Counted from the first letter of the stretch, positions 44,999 through 53,789 are shown. The stretch: 64,000 bases of DNA from Dyadobacter sp. CY261 (GCF_021440085.1 NZ_JAKCPW010000001.1:372001-436000), one strand, 5' to 3'. Program-made: numbers and translations. Notes: a model not told the origin generated them from the letters alone.

Positions 44999-46660
44999 AT
45001 GGCTTTGCCCATTATCTTTTCGATTGACGACGATCCGCAGGTACTGCGCGCGATTAGTCGTGACCTGAAATCCCACTATCGTGAAAAATATCGCATATTA
45101 AGTACCACTTCCGTAGCTGAGGCTATGGAGAGCCTGCTCGAATTGCAGAACCGCGGCGATGAGGTGGCCATGTTTATTTCCGACCAGCGGATGCCCGAAA
45201 TGCAGGGCGTGGATTTCCTGCAAAAGGCAATGAAGATGTTCCCGTTCGCTAAGCGGGTGCTGCTTACGGCCTATTCGGATACGGAGGCGGCAATCAAGGC
45301 CATCAACGACGTCCAGCTCGACTATTACCTCATGAAACCCTGGGACCCGCCGGAGGAAAAACTATTTCCGCCAATCGACGAACTGCTCCGCGACTGGCAG
45401 GGCAACTACCGCCCCGAATTCAAGGGTATTAAAGTGATAGGTTATCAATTCTCTCCTAAGGCACACGAAATCAAAGACTTTCTAGCCGGCAATCTGGTGC
45501 CTTATTTATGGTTCGATGCGGAATCGAATGAAACCGGCAAGCAGATTTCACAAAATAACAACCTGTGTCCCGTTGACTTCCCTGTTGTGATATTCGAAGA
45601 TGGCTCTTTGCTCAAAACACCGTCATTAATCGACATTGCAGGACGTATCGGATTGAATCCCAAAACAAAACAACAGATTTACGACGTCGTGATCATTGGC
45701 GCGGGGCCTGCCGGACTGGCGGCTTCGGTGTATGGTGCTTCGGAAGGTTTAAGTACTTTATTGATCGAGCGAAAAGCACCTGGCGGACAGGCTGGTACGA
45801 GTTCTAGGATCGAAAATTATCTCGGTTTTCCGACGGGCCTGAGCGGCTCGGAGCTAACGCGGCGGGCCATTACACAGGCGACGCGATTCGGGACGGAGTT
45901 TCTTTCGCCGCAGTTTGTGAAGGAGATCAAGTTGAAGGATAAATATAAAACCGTAGTGCTGGGCGACGGCAATGAAGTGAATGCCAAGGCTGTGGTGATC
46001 ACCACCGGCGTGGACTACAGAAAACTGGAAACCCAAGGAATAGATGACTTTACCGGTAAAGGAATTTATTACGGCGCGGCGAGTACTGAGGCGAGTTCTT
46101 GCGGAAATAAGGATGTATATGTATTGGGCGGCGGCAACTCCGCCGGGCAGGCAGCGATGTATCTGTCGAAATTCGCGCGGAATGTATACATCCTGATCCG
46201 GCGGAACGACCTGACGTCGTCGATGTCGTCCTATTTGATCGACCAGATCGCCGGGACTGAAAATATTACCGTACTAGGCTGCACGGAGATCGTGGAGGCT
46301 CAGGGCGGTGATCATTTGGAACAACTCAAATTGGTTGAATTAAATACAAGCGAAGAGCGGACGGTGCCCGCCGACGCATTGTTTATCTTCATTGGTGCTA
46401 AGCCGTTTACGGAATGGGTAGGCCTGGAAATCATCAAAAACAAGAAGGGCTTCATCGAAACCGGTCGTGAAATGAAAAACTATGACAATTTTAAGGGAAT
46501 CTGGAAGGTAAATCGTGACCCTTATTTGCTCGAAACGAGCTCGCCGGGCATTTTTGCCGCAGGCGACGTGCGCGCCGGTGCCATGAACCGCGTTACATCG
46601 GCGGTAGGCGAGGGGTCAATGGCTATCAGTTTTGTTCACCAATATTTAAGCGAGGTATAA
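44999..46660 (+). CDS. Fused response regulator / thioredoxin-reductase-like FAD oxidoreductase
   Basis: 553 residues in three parts. Residues 1-130 form a receiver domain with acceptor D62 (FISDQRMP) and acidic pocket IDDD. Residues about 140-215 look like a glutaredoxin/thioredoxin fold (KVIGYQFSPKAHEIKDFL, FPVVIFEDGS) in which the usual CxxC is FSPK. Residues 225-553 are a thioredoxin-reductase-type flavoprotein: FAD motif VVIIGAGPAGLAAS, NADPH motif VYVLGGGNSAGQAAMYL, and the C-terminal ASSPGIFAAGDVR-like FAD block. The reductase CxxC expected between these motifs (CATC in E. coli TrxB) reads AAST here, so classical disulfide transfer is not possible. NCBI-type annotation calls the family fused response regulator/thioredoxin-disulfide reductase. 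Phosphorylation by the adjacent kinase is inferred. Confidence 0.88.
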   Translation: MALPIIFSIDDDPQVLRAISRDLKSHYREKYRILSTTSVAEAMESLLELQNRGDEVAMFISDQRMPEMQGVDFLQKAMKMFPFAKRVLLTAYSDTEAAIKAINDVQLDYYLMKPWDPPEEKLFPPIDELLRDWQGNYRPEFKGIKVIGYQFSPKAHEIKDFLAGNLVPYLWFDAESNETGKQISQNNNLCPVDFPVVIFEDGSLLKTPSLIDIAGRIGLNPKTKQQIYDVVIIGAGPAGLAASVYGASEGLSTLLIERKAPGGQAGTSSRIENYLGFPTGLSGSELTRRAITQATRFGTEFLSPQFVKEIKLKDKYKTVVLGDGNEVNAKAVVITTGVDYRKLETQGIDDFTGKGIYYGAASTEASSCGNKDVYVLGGGNSAGQAAMYLSKFARNVYILIRRNDLTSSMSSYLIDQIAGTENITVLGCTEIVEAQGGDHLEQLKLVELNTSEERTVPADALFIFIGAKPFTEWVGLEIIKNKKGFIETGREMKNYDNFKGIWKVNRDPYLLETSSPGIFAAGDVRAGAMNRVTSAVGEGSMAISFVHQYLSEV

Positions 46661-46929
46661 TGGATCAGGTTTGTAAACATATCGCCGACATTCAGGAAAT
46701 CAAGGTTGCGGATGAGCTAGCTTGCGAGGAGTGCAAAAAAGTCGATGGCTGGTGGGTGCATTTAAGAACTTGCCAGACCTGTGGGGCTACGCTTTGCTGC
46801 GACAGTTCACCTTCAAAGCACATGACGAAACACTATCACCACACCGGGCATCCCGTGGCCTCTTCGGCTGAGCCCGGCGAAAAGTGGCTATGGTGTTATG
46901 AGGATGAGTCGTTTGTGGAGTATGATTGA
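46660..46929 (+). CDS. UBP-type zinc-finger protein
   Basis: 89 residues. The zinc ligands of a ubiquitin-hydrolase-type finger are present: C5/H7, C22 and C25 (ACEECKK), C38 and C41 (TCQTCGA), C46, then the His cluster HMTKHYHHTGHP. The core WWVHLRTCQTCGATLCC is the family signature. In eukaryotes this fold binds the free C-terminal GlyGly of ubiquitin; bacterial copies have no known ligand. Its ATG overlaps the oxidoreductase stop (TAATG at 46658-46662), so the two are translationally coupled. Confidence 0.9.
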   Translation: MDQVCKHIADIQEIKVADELACEECKKVDGWWVHLRTCQTCGATLCCDSSPSKHMTKHYHHTGHPVASSAEPGEKWLWCYEDESFVEYD

Positions 46930-46947
46930 AATTCGTAACTTCGGGTT

Positions 46948-47856
46948 ATGATGAAATCTGATAGTATCGAGCAGTTCTACAAGGATACTTCCCAATTAAT
47001 CCCTAAGCCTGTTCAGAAGGAGGTGGGGCATTTTAATATTTTCAAAACAGACGAATTGTATCGTTTGTCTGCGAAAAGCCGTACAATGCCTTACAACCGC
47101 CGGGCTTATTATAAGATCAGTTTGATTATCGGGAGGAACCGTGCGGAGTATGCCGATAAAGTAATTGATATAGCGCATAATGCGTTGCTTTTTGCGACGC
47201 CGCTGATCCCTTATCATTATGTTCCGCAGGACGATGACCAGGCGGGTTTCTTTTGTATTTTCTCGGAGGATTTCCTTACGCAGAACAACAGTGGCGTGCG
47301 TTTGCGCGAACTGCCTGTGTTCAAGCCTGGCGGCAACCCGATTTTCTTTCTTAATGATGAGCAGATCGAGGAAATCAAATACATTTTCAGGAAGATGTTC
47401 CTGGAAATAGAATCGGATTATGCCTACAAGTATGATTTACTGCGGAATTATGTCATCGAGCTGATCCATTTCGGGCAGAAGTTGCAGCCGGCGACGTCGC
47501 TTTTTACCGAAACAAATGCGTACAAGCGTGTTTCTTCTCTCTTTATCGAGCTGCTCGAACGGCAATTCCCGGTGGAGCCGCCGCATCAGAAGCTAGGTCT
47601 TCGTTCGGCCAAGGATTATGCCGAGCAACTTTCCATTCATGTCAACTACCTCAATAAAGTCTTAAAAGAGATCACCGGTAAAACGACCACCGAGCTGATT
47701 ACCGAGCGCATTATTAAGGAATCCAAAATCCTTTTGAAACATACCGATTGGAATGTGTCGGAAATCGCATACAGTCTGGGTTTCGACGAGCCATCCCATT
47801 TCAACAACCTTTTCAAGAAGCACACGACGCTCAGTCCGCGGGCATTTCGGGCTTAG
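46948..47856 (+). CDS. AraC-family transcription regulator
   Basis: 302 residues. A cupin-type sensor domain (about 30-150; YYKISLIIGRNRAEYADKVI, HNALLFATPLIPYHY) precedes two HTH motifs (about 205-300; SAKDYAEQLSIHVNYLNKVL, then VSEIAYSLGFDEPSHFNNLF and KKHTTLSPRAFR). It follows the zinc-finger gene by 18 bases and precedes an SDR gene with its own promoter. AraC/SDR pairs of this type are common in Bacteroidota, where the regulator controls the reductase. A link to the redox cluster upstream is possible through read-through. Confidence 0.92.
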   Translation: MMKSDSIEQFYKDTSQLIPKPVQKEVGHFNIFKTDELYRLSAKSRTMPYNRRAYYKISLIIGRNRAEYADKVIDIAHNALLFATPLIPYHYVPQDDDQAGFFCIFSEDFLTQNNSGVRLRELPVFKPGGNPIFFLNDEQIEEIKYIFRKMFLEIESDYAYKYDLLRNYVIELIHFGQKLQPATSLFTETNAYKRVSSLFIELLERQFPVEPPHQKLGLRSAKDYAEQLSIHVNYLNKVLKEITGKTTTELITERIIKESKILLKHTDWNVSEIAYSLGFDEPSHFNNLFKKHTTLSPRAFRA

Positions 47857-47913
47857 ATTTGAATTTCGTAAGTTTCGGTTTGAAACCCGCAAATCGGTGC
47901 TGCTGACGGCTGG

Positions 47914-47921
47914 TACCTTTG
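47914..47921 (+). promoter_or_regulatory. -7 promoter box of the SDR gene
   Basis: TACCTTTG, a full TAnnTTTG match, 28 bases before the ATG at 47949, with an A-rich leader. No clear -33 element. Confidence 0.45.
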
Positions 47922-47948
47922 TTCCATCAATTTTAAACAACAAAAGAG

Positions 47949-48707
47949 ATGGACTCAGTCAATAAAATAGCATTGGTTACCGGCGGCAGCCGTGGTTTGG
48001 GGAAAAATATGGCGCTTAGCCTGGCAGAAAAAGGAAATGACGTGATCGTCGTCTATCGCAGCCAGGAGCGGGAAGCGGCCGAAGTTGTTTCGGCGATCGA
48101 AGCGCTTGGGCAAAAGGCCGTCGCTGTCCAATTTGATACTTCGGATGTAAAGGCATTCGACAGCTTTTTCGCCACGTTATCTGAGATTTTGAAAGACAAA
48201 TGGGGCCGCTCTTCCTTTGATTTTCTGATAAATAATGCAGGCATTAACCGGCCTTCGGCATTTGGACAAACAACCGAGGGAGATTTCGACGAGCTTATGA
48301 ATGTGCATTTTAAAGGGGTGTATTTCCTCTCGCAAAAGGCATTACCGTTTATCGCCAACGGTGGCCGGATCGTTAACCTCTCGACTGGACTGGCCCGTTT
48401 TTCGACACCCGGATATGCGGCCTATGCATCCATGAAAGGTGCGATTGACACGCTCACACGCTACATGGCGAAAGAGCTCGGCGGAAGAGGTATTGCCGTC
48501 AATACAGTAGCGCCGGGCGCGATCAATACTGATTTTACATCATTTGATAACCATCCGGGCGCTGCTGATTTCATCGCGAGTGTCACGGCACTGGGGCGTG
48601 TAGGCGAGCCCGACGACATTGGCGGCGTGGTAGCATTCCTCTGTTCCGACGACGCTCGCTGGATTACCGGTCAGCGGATCGAAGTTTCGGGCGGAATGTT
48701 TCTATAA
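47949..48707 (+). CDS. Short-chain dehydrogenase/reductase
   Basis: 252 residues, a classical SDR. Cofactor motif TGGSRGLG (11-18), NNAG (95-98) and the catalytic S145, Y159 and K163 (YAAYASMKG) are all intact. The residues after the second strand (VVYRSQE) favour NADP(H). The sequence resembles 3-oxoacyl-ACP reductase-type SDRs, whose substrates range widely. Followed by a strong terminator. Confidence 0.92.
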   Translation: MDSVNKIALVTGGSRGLGKNMALSLAEKGNDVIVVYRSQEREAAEVVSAIEALGQKAVAVQFDTSDVKAFDSFFATLSEILKDKWGRSSFDFLINNAGINRPSAFGQTTEGDFDELMNVHFKGVYFLSQKALPFIANGGRIVNLSTGLARFSTPGYAAYASMKGAIDTLTRYMAKELGGRGIAVNTVAPGAINTDFTSFDNHPGAADFIASVTALGRVGEPDDIGGVVAFLCSDDARWITGQRIEVSGGMFL

Positions 48708-48713
48708 GAAATT

Positions 48714-48743
48714 AACCTCTGCCAGGCTCGCCCGGCAGAGGTT
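48714..48743. terminator. Terminator between the SDR and YceI genes
   Basis: Stem AACCTCTGCC/GGCAGAGGTT (10 bp, perfect) with a 10-base loop and TTTCT after it. It lies seven bases behind the SDR stop and also faces the minus-strand YceI gene. Confidence 0.78.
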
Positions 48744-48767
48744 TCTAATGACCGACCCGGTCCAAGG

Positions 48768-49385
48768 CTACATTTTTTTGCCTGACAGTTTTAGGTGCAC
48801 ATCGATACCCGGCTTAATGGACGCATCGTCCGGCAAGCCGGGTTCTGTTCCGTAGTTCATACCCCATAAGGTGCGGTCGAACTGCGTTAATGCCTCCAAC
48901 TTGAACGAATCGCCGTTCAGGTCGATACGAGCGGGAAATGTGATTGGATTGCTTTTGCCTAACAGTGTTAAATGTCCTGTCACCTCGTAATTTGCGCCCG
49001 AAACTACACCTGCGGCACTTCCTGAATAGGATGATACGCTCATGATTTCGAAGGTTACGTTGGGATGCAGCGCCATATTGAAGAAATCGGCGCTTTGCAG
49101 ATGGTGGATCAACTGGTGCTTCACTTCATCGGGCAAGTTGAAATTTACGATCGACGCGAGTGGCAGCGTAAACGACCCGCTTTTGACTTTCCCTCCCTCG
49201 ATCACGAGGCTGTTACTTTCCACTTCCATGGAACCTTCATTGAAGTAACCGGTTTTAAGATAACCCTTCCACTCGGCAACGGACGTTTCATCGAGGTGGT
49301 AATTGGTTGCTGTCGGCACTTCGTGGTCGGTGCATGCGGTGAATAGTGTGGCAAGTGTTAACAGTGATAGAAATTGCTTTTTCAT
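48768..49385 (-). CDS. YceI-family lipoprotein
   Basis: 205 residues from the ATG at 49385 (MKKQFLSLLTLATLFTAC), which gives a lipoprotein signal with lipidated C18. The frame is open to 49526, but that start lies upstream of the promoter box at 49424-49431 and is excluded. The body is the YceI lipocalin-like barrel (SGSFTLPLASIVNF, LTLLGKSNPITFPARIDL, FDRTLWGMNYG). YceI proteins bind isoprenoid-type lipids in a hydrophobic pocket; some respond to base or osmotic stress. A single gene. Confidence 0.88.
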   Translation of the reverse strand: MKKQFLSLLTLATLFTACTDHEVPTATNYHLDETSVAEWKGYLKTGYFNEGSMEVESNSLVIEGGKVKSGSFTLPLASIVNFNLPDEVKHQLIHHLQSADFFNMALHPNVTFEIMSVSSYSGSAAGVVSGANYEVTGHLTLLGKSNPITFPARIDLNGDSFKLEALTQFDRTLWGMNYGTEPGLPDDASIKPGIDVHLKLSGKKM

Positions 49386-49423
49386 GGTTGGATGTGTTTT
49401 CATGGCTGATAATGTTGTTGATG

Positions 49424-49431
49424 CAAAAGTA
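49424..49431 (-). promoter_or_regulatory. -7 promoter box of the yceI-like gene
   Basis: On the minus strand TACTTTTG, a full TAnnTTTG match, about 39 bases before the ATG at 49385 and 21 bases before an alternative ATG at 49403. Confidence 0.5.
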
Positions 49432-49573
49432 AAGGCGTCGTCGTCGGTACCGGCTACGCAGGGCGGATGAAAAACTACGCGGAACGGATTTACACAGGAA
49501 AATACGCCGATTGGTATTCGAACCATTTATTGCGTTATTTGTAACCAGAATTCTGTCATAATCCGAAGTGACA

Positions 49574-50017
49574 ATGTCAATGAAAGGACCTATTATTTCT
49601 ATTGAGGACGACGTCGATGACCAGTTCCTGATCAAAAGCGTTATGGAGGAGCTTGACATACCCAACGAGCTTTTGTTTTTTAGTAACGGCGTCGATGCGT
49701 TACTTTATCTTGAAACCACGCAGGATCAGCCGTTCCTGATCATGTGCGATATCAATATGCCGGTCATGAATGGGCTGGAATTGCGCGAGCGCATCGACAA
49801 GAATGAATACCTGCGCAAGAAATCGATCCCGTTTGTGTTTGTGAGCACCGCCGATAACCCGGTGGTGATCGAGACGGCCTACGACTCCACGATACAGGGT
49901 TTTTTTAAAAAGGAGAACAATTTTGAAGATCTTAAAAACCGGATCATGGTCATCTACAATTATTGGTCTTACTGCCTGCATCCCAATCATTATAAACCCG
50001 GGGCAAGGCGTGCATGA
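49574..50017 (+). CDS. Single-domain response regulator
   Basis: 147 residues from the ATG at 49574; a GTG two codons earlier is less likely. Receiver domain only: acidic pocket SIEDDVDDQ, acceptor Asp in FLIMCDINMPVMNG, switch T/S in FVFVSTAD and the Lys block GFFKKENNF. CheY-like regulators of this Rcp1-type class relay phosphate between proteins, with no DNA-binding part. Its stop overlaps the start of the NtrC-class gene (ATGA at 50014-50017), so the two are coupled. Confidence 0.9.
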   Translation: MSMKGPIISIEDDVDDQFLIKSVMEELDIPNELLFFSNGVDALLYLETTQDQPFLIMCDINMPVMNGLELRERIDKNEYLRKKSIPFVFVSTADNPVVIETAYDSTIQGFFKKENNFEDLKNRIMVIYNYWSYCLHPNHYKPGARRA

Positions 50018-51351
50018 AGAAAATTCTGATAATAGATGACGAGGAAAAGCTGAGAGGGCTGATGGGCCGGGTGATCAAGCTGGAAGGCTTCGAGGTGATA
50101 GAAGCAGGGGATATCAAAACGGCCTGGAAAAAGCTGGAACAATCGGATGTGGACGTGGCACTTTGCGATGTGAAACTCCCGGACGGTAACGGCGTCGACT
50201 TTGCGAAGGTTTTAAAAGAGAAATATCCGACCATCGAGGTAATCCTGCTGACCGCCTATGGCAATATTCCCGATGGCGTCCAGGCGATCAAAAACGGCGC
50301 ATTCGATTACATTACCAAAGGTGACGACAATAATAGGATCATTCCATTGCTTTATAAGGCCCTTGAAAAAGGGGAGCTGAACCGGCGGGTCGTGAGCCTC
50401 GAAAAGCAATTGGGTGAGCGGCACTCGTTCGATGCCATTATAGGTAAATCCAAAAAATTGCAAGCCAGTATCGACCTTGCGCGCCGCGTTGCGCCTACGG
50501 ACACTACCGTACTTCTGCTCGGCGAAACGGGTACCGGCAAGGAAGTTTTTGCCCAGTCTATTCACCAGGCCAGTAACCGCGCCAAGAAATCATTTGTGGC
50601 GGTCAACTGCTCCGCATTCGGGAAGGATTTGCTTGAAAGCGAAATGTTCGGACATAAGTCGGGGGCATTCACAGGTGCGGTGCGAGACAAGAAAGGGCTC
50701 TTCGAGGAAGCGAATAACGGTACCATTTTCCTGGACGAGATCGGCGAGCTGGCGCCTGAATTGCAGGCGAAGTTGCTGCGCGTGCTGGAATCGGGCGAAT
50801 TTATCAAGATAGGGGAAACGCATCCTACCAAAGTGAATGTCCGCGTGATAGCCGCCACACACCGCGATTTACCCAAGCAAATCGAAGCCGGGGAGTTTCG
50901 AAGTGACTTGTATTATCGCCTTTCTGTATTTCAAATTACGCTACCTGCCTTGCGTGAACGCGCTTCGGATGTGGGTGCACTGGCAAACAGTTTTGCCATG
51001 CAATTTGCATTGAAGACCAACAAGAAGATCACCTCGTTGTCCCCCGATTTTATCAATATATTGGAGAAAAACCCTTGGAATGGCAACATCAGGGAACTCA
51101 AAAACGTGATCGAACGCAGCGTCATTCTCACCGACGGCCCGGTGCTCGACATTGAAAGCCTGCCCTTCGAAATGCAGCATCCAAGACAGGAAGGAGGCAA
51201 AAATTTGTCCGCATTTTCACTGGCAAGCTCCGAAAAGCTCCATTTGCAAAAAGTCCTTAATTACACCAATGGCAACAAAGCCGAAGCCGCAAGGCTGTTG
51301 GAGATCGGTATCGCTACACTATATCGCAAAATCGACGAGTACAAGCTGTAA
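50014..51351 (+). CDS. Sigma-54-dependent response regulator, NtrC class
   Basis: 445 residues. Receiver domain with acceptor D52 (ALCDVKLP), AAA+ domain with Walker A GETGTGKE (170-177), the sigma-54 contact loop GAFTGA (217-222) and Walker B GTIFLDEIGE, and a C-terminal Fis-type HTH (NKAEAARLLEIGIATLYRKI). It activates promoters of RNA polymerase carrying sigma-54 after phosphorylation. The HAMP/PAS kinase at 52046 in the same direction is a candidate cognate sensor. A terminator-like hairpin follows the gene. Confidence 0.94.
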   Translation: MKKILIIDDEEKLRGLMGRVIKLEGFEVIEAGDIKTAWKKLEQSDVDVALCDVKLPDGNGVDFAKVLKEKYPTIEVILLTAYGNIPDGVQAIKNGAFDYITKGDDNNRIIPLLYKALEKGELNRRVVSLEKQLGERHSFDAIIGKSKKLQASIDLARRVAPTDTTVLLLGETGTGKEVFAQSIHQASNRAKKSFVAVNCSAFGKDLLESEMFGHKSGAFTGAVRDKKGLFEEANNGTIFLDEIGELAPELQAKLLRVLESGEFIKIGETHPTKVNVRVIAATHRDLPKQIEAGEFRSDLYYRLSVFQITLPALRERASDVGALANSFAMQFALKTNKKITSLSPDFINILEKNPWNGNIRELKNVIERSVILTDGPVLDIESLPFEMQHPRQEGGKNLSAFSLASSEKLHLQKVLNYTNGNKAEAARLLEIGIATLYRKIDEYKL

Positions 51352-51368
51352 TTCCCATTCTGATAAAG

Positions 51369-51396
51369 AAGCTTATCATTTTGATAGGCTTTTTTG
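51369..51396 (+). terminator. Rho-independent terminator after the NtrC-class gene
   Basis: Stem AAGCTTATCA/TGATAGGCTT (10 bp with one G-T pair), three-base loop, then a T-run (51391-51395), 18 bases after the stop codon. Confidence 0.7.
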
Positions 51397-51445
51397 TGTC
51401 CAAAATATTATTTAGCCGGACAACGTGTTAAAAGTCAATCAATTG

Positions 51446-51465
51446 CCGCCGACTTCGGTCGGCGG
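51446..51465. other. UUCG-tetraloop hairpin in a leader region
   Basis: CCGCCGAC, loop TTCG, GTCGGCGG: eight perfect pairs closing a UUCG-type loop, a very stable RNA hairpin. It lies 120 bases before the small gene at 51584 and is not followed by T. It could be part of that mRNA leader. Confidence 0.5.
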
Positions 51466-51583
51466 GTACAGGAGTGGATAACACCAGCAGCGGCATTAGA
51501 AGCGGCTTCTGTATTCTGTGGAGTATAGCCACTACCGTTTAACGGCATTAACACGACGTTTTTCACTCAACCAACAATCAGCC

Positions 51584-51949
51584 ATGTTTACCCAGTTACA
51601 AATCATTAACCTGCTCAAAAATGAACTTCCTGTTCTGGCGGGAGCAGATTGCGCGACAGTATCCTCGCATACTTTCACTTCTATTCATTCATCAATCCAT
51701 TACCTGTCGGCATGCACGAAGAACACCGTGGAACACAGGCATTTCACAGCGGCGCATAAGTGCTTCACCCTCGCGGAACAGGTCTACCGGGAAGGCGACG
51801 CGATGGTGAAGTTATTAATCGAGAATGTATTCGTTTACGCCAATGTCTGGACGAAAAGCCGCAATGCGGTATCAACATTGCCAGGAAACATCATTCCCGA
51901 GGTCTTGTACAAAGTACATTTAAAGCAACTGAACGACAGCGGTTGCTGA
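51584..51949 (+). CDS. Conserved small protein of unknown function (121 aa)
   Basis: 121 residues from the ATG at 51584 (MFTQLQIINLLKNELPVL); a GTG at 51518 would extend it without reason. The central block HFTAAHKCFTLAEQVYREGD, followed by KLLIENVFVYAN, and the ending IIPEVLYKVHLKQLNDSGC resemble a short family I remember beside sigma-54 regulators in Bacteroidota (possibly the DUF7674 group), but I cannot confirm it. Helical and soluble. Between the NtrC-class gene and the HAMP/PAS kinase gene. Confidence 0.6.
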   Translation: MFTQLQIINLLKNELPVLAGADCATVSSHTFTSIHSSIHYLSACTKNTVEHRHFTAAHKCFTLAEQVYREGDAMVKLLIENVFVYANVWTKSRNAVSTLPGNIIPEVLYKVHLKQLNDSGC

Positions 51950-52045
51950 TGACCTTTTTTAAAGTCGTTATGGCAACGAATGTGTCAAATGGGCTTTTAA
52001 ATAAAATGTCTTCTTCCGACATTGGGCTCGTAACACTTTCCTGAA

Positions 52046-53779
52046 ATGAAAATCAAAACCAAATTACGACTGGGTATCGGCCTGCTTTTCGCGATGATCA
52101 CAGTGCTGGCGGTTGTCGGCATCCGGCAGGTGGGCCTGCTTTCTGCCGATTCGCGGAATATCCTTGTCGCCAATCATAACTCGCTCGAATACACTCGCCA
52201 GATGCTGCGGGCACTCGACGACCTAGAAGTGCACGCGGGCGCGCTCGACGTTTTTAAAAAGAATCTCCAAGCACAACAAAAGAACGTCACGGAGGTCGGT
52301 GAACGGGAACTGACTGAACAACTGGTCGGCCATTTTGAAAAACTCCGGATGAATATCCGCGATAAGGAGACGATTGCGCTTATCCGCACCGACGCCCTCG
52401 AAATAATGAGCATCAACCTCGATGCTATCAACCATAAAAGCCACATCGCCAGCCAGACAGCCAAAAGTTCGATGGTCTGGATCGGCATCACCGGCACGTT
52501 ATGCTTCATAATTGCATTCACATTGTTTGTGAACCTGCCGGGAAACATCGCCAATCCCATCCGCGAGCTGACAGAAAGCATTCGCCAGATTGCCAACGAG
52601 AACTACACCGAGCGTGTGCATTTTGGCAGCCGTGATGAGTACGGGCAACTTGCGCAGTCGTTCAATACAATGGCCGAAAAATTGGAAGAATATAACAGCA
52701 GCAATCTGGCGAAGCTGATGATCGAAAAAAAGCGGGTGGAAACGCTGATCGACAATATGCATGACCCGGTGATAGGCCTGGATGAAAGCCGGAAGGTGAT
52801 TTTTGCCAATGAAGAAGCTAGGAAGGTGACTGGCTTGCAAGTGTCGGAGCTGGTTGGCCGTAATGCGACGGATGTCGCATTACATAATGATCTGATCCGT
52901 TCGCTGGTAAAGGATATTGCGGAACCACAACCCAAAAACAATGCTCAGGCAGCGCCGGTGAAGATTTATGCCGATGATAAGGAAAGTTATTTTGAAAAGG
53001 AGTACGTCGATATTTCCATTGTGCCGACGGGCGAGCAACAACCGCGTTCGATCGGCCATGTGATCATTCTGCGGAATGTTACACCCTATAAGGAGTTGGA
53101 TTTTGCAAAAACCAATTTTATCGCCAACGTTTCCCACGAATTCAAAACACCGATCTCTTCCATCAAAATCACCCTGGACCTGCTGCGTAACGAGCGTGTC
53201 GGCGAGACCAACGAAGAGCAGCGCAACCTGCTCGACAGCATCCGGGAGGATGCCGACAGGCTTCTCAAAATTACCGGCGAACTGTTAAACATCACCCAGG
53301 TGGAAAGCGGTAAGATCCAACTCAATATTTCAGGTACATCGCCCCGCGAGATTGTCCGGTACGCTATCGCCGCGAATGAAACCCAGGCCGAAAGCCGGGA
53401 TATCCGCCTGCAGGTGGAAGATAATGGTGTAAATGCCGCTGTCCTGGCAGATTCCGAGAAAACAGAATGGGTGCTTACTAACCTCATTTCCAATGCAATC
53501 CGCTATTCGTATGACCATTCAAGAATCCTCATAGCATTGGAAGAAGGCTCTGACGACGTACGCATTTCCGTCAGGGATAATGGGCAGGGTATTTCGCAGG
53601 AGTACAGGGACAAGATTTTTGACCGCTATTTCCGGGTTCCCGGTTCCACCAGGGAAGGTACCGGCCTGGGCCTTGCCATCAGCCGCGAATTCATCGAAGC
53701 CCAGGACGGTACGCTTACAGTAGAGAGTGAGCTGGGCACAGGAAGTACATTTACGATCGGGTTGAAAAAGCTGGCGTAA
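52046..53779 (+). CDS. HAMP/PAS-domain sensor histidine kinase
   Basis: 577 residues. Two membrane helices (about 7-27 and 144-165) enclose a periplasmic helical sensor domain, then HAMP (about 165-220; PIRELTESIRQIANENYTER), PAS (about 228-340; LIDNMHDPVIGLDESRKVIF), HisKA with H364 (NVSHEFKTP) and HATPase with NLISNAIRYS, DNGQGIS and GTGLGL. The layout is that of KinB/NtrB-like kinases of Bacteroidota, some of which flank kdp potassium-transport operons. The neighbouring response regulators at 49574 and 50014 are likely partners. Confidence 0.92.
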   Translation: MKIKTKLRLGIGLLFAMITVLAVVGIRQVGLLSADSRNILVANHNSLEYTRQMLRALDDLEVHAGALDVFKKNLQAQQKNVTEVGERELTEQLVGHFEKLRMNIRDKETIALIRTDALEIMSINLDAINHKSHIASQTAKSSMVWIGITGTLCFIIAFTLFVNLPGNIANPIRELTESIRQIANENYTERVHFGSRDEYGQLAQSFNTMAEKLEEYNSSNLAKLMIEKKRVETLIDNMHDPVIGLDESRKVIFANEEARKVTGLQVSELVGRNATDVALHNDLIRSLVKDIAEPQPKNNAQAAPVKIYADDKESYFEKEYVDISIVPTGEQQPRSIGHVIILRNVTPYKELDFAKTNFIANVSHEFKTPISSIKITLDLLRNERVGETNEEQRNLLDSIREDADRLLKITGELLNITQVESGKIQLNISGTSPREIVRYAIAANETQAESRDIRLQVEDNGVNAAVLADSEKTEWVLTNLISNAIRYSYDHSRILIALEEGSDDVRISVRDNGQGISQEYRDKIFDRYFRVPGSTREGTGLGLAISREFIEAQDGTLTVESELGTGSTFTIGLKKLA

Positions 53780-53789
53780 ACGCCCCACG

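Noticed and set aside
51484..51530. Sigma-54 promoter for the small gene after the NtrC-class regulator
   Set aside because: No GG-N10-GC pair with the TGGC/TTGC context was found in this stretch.
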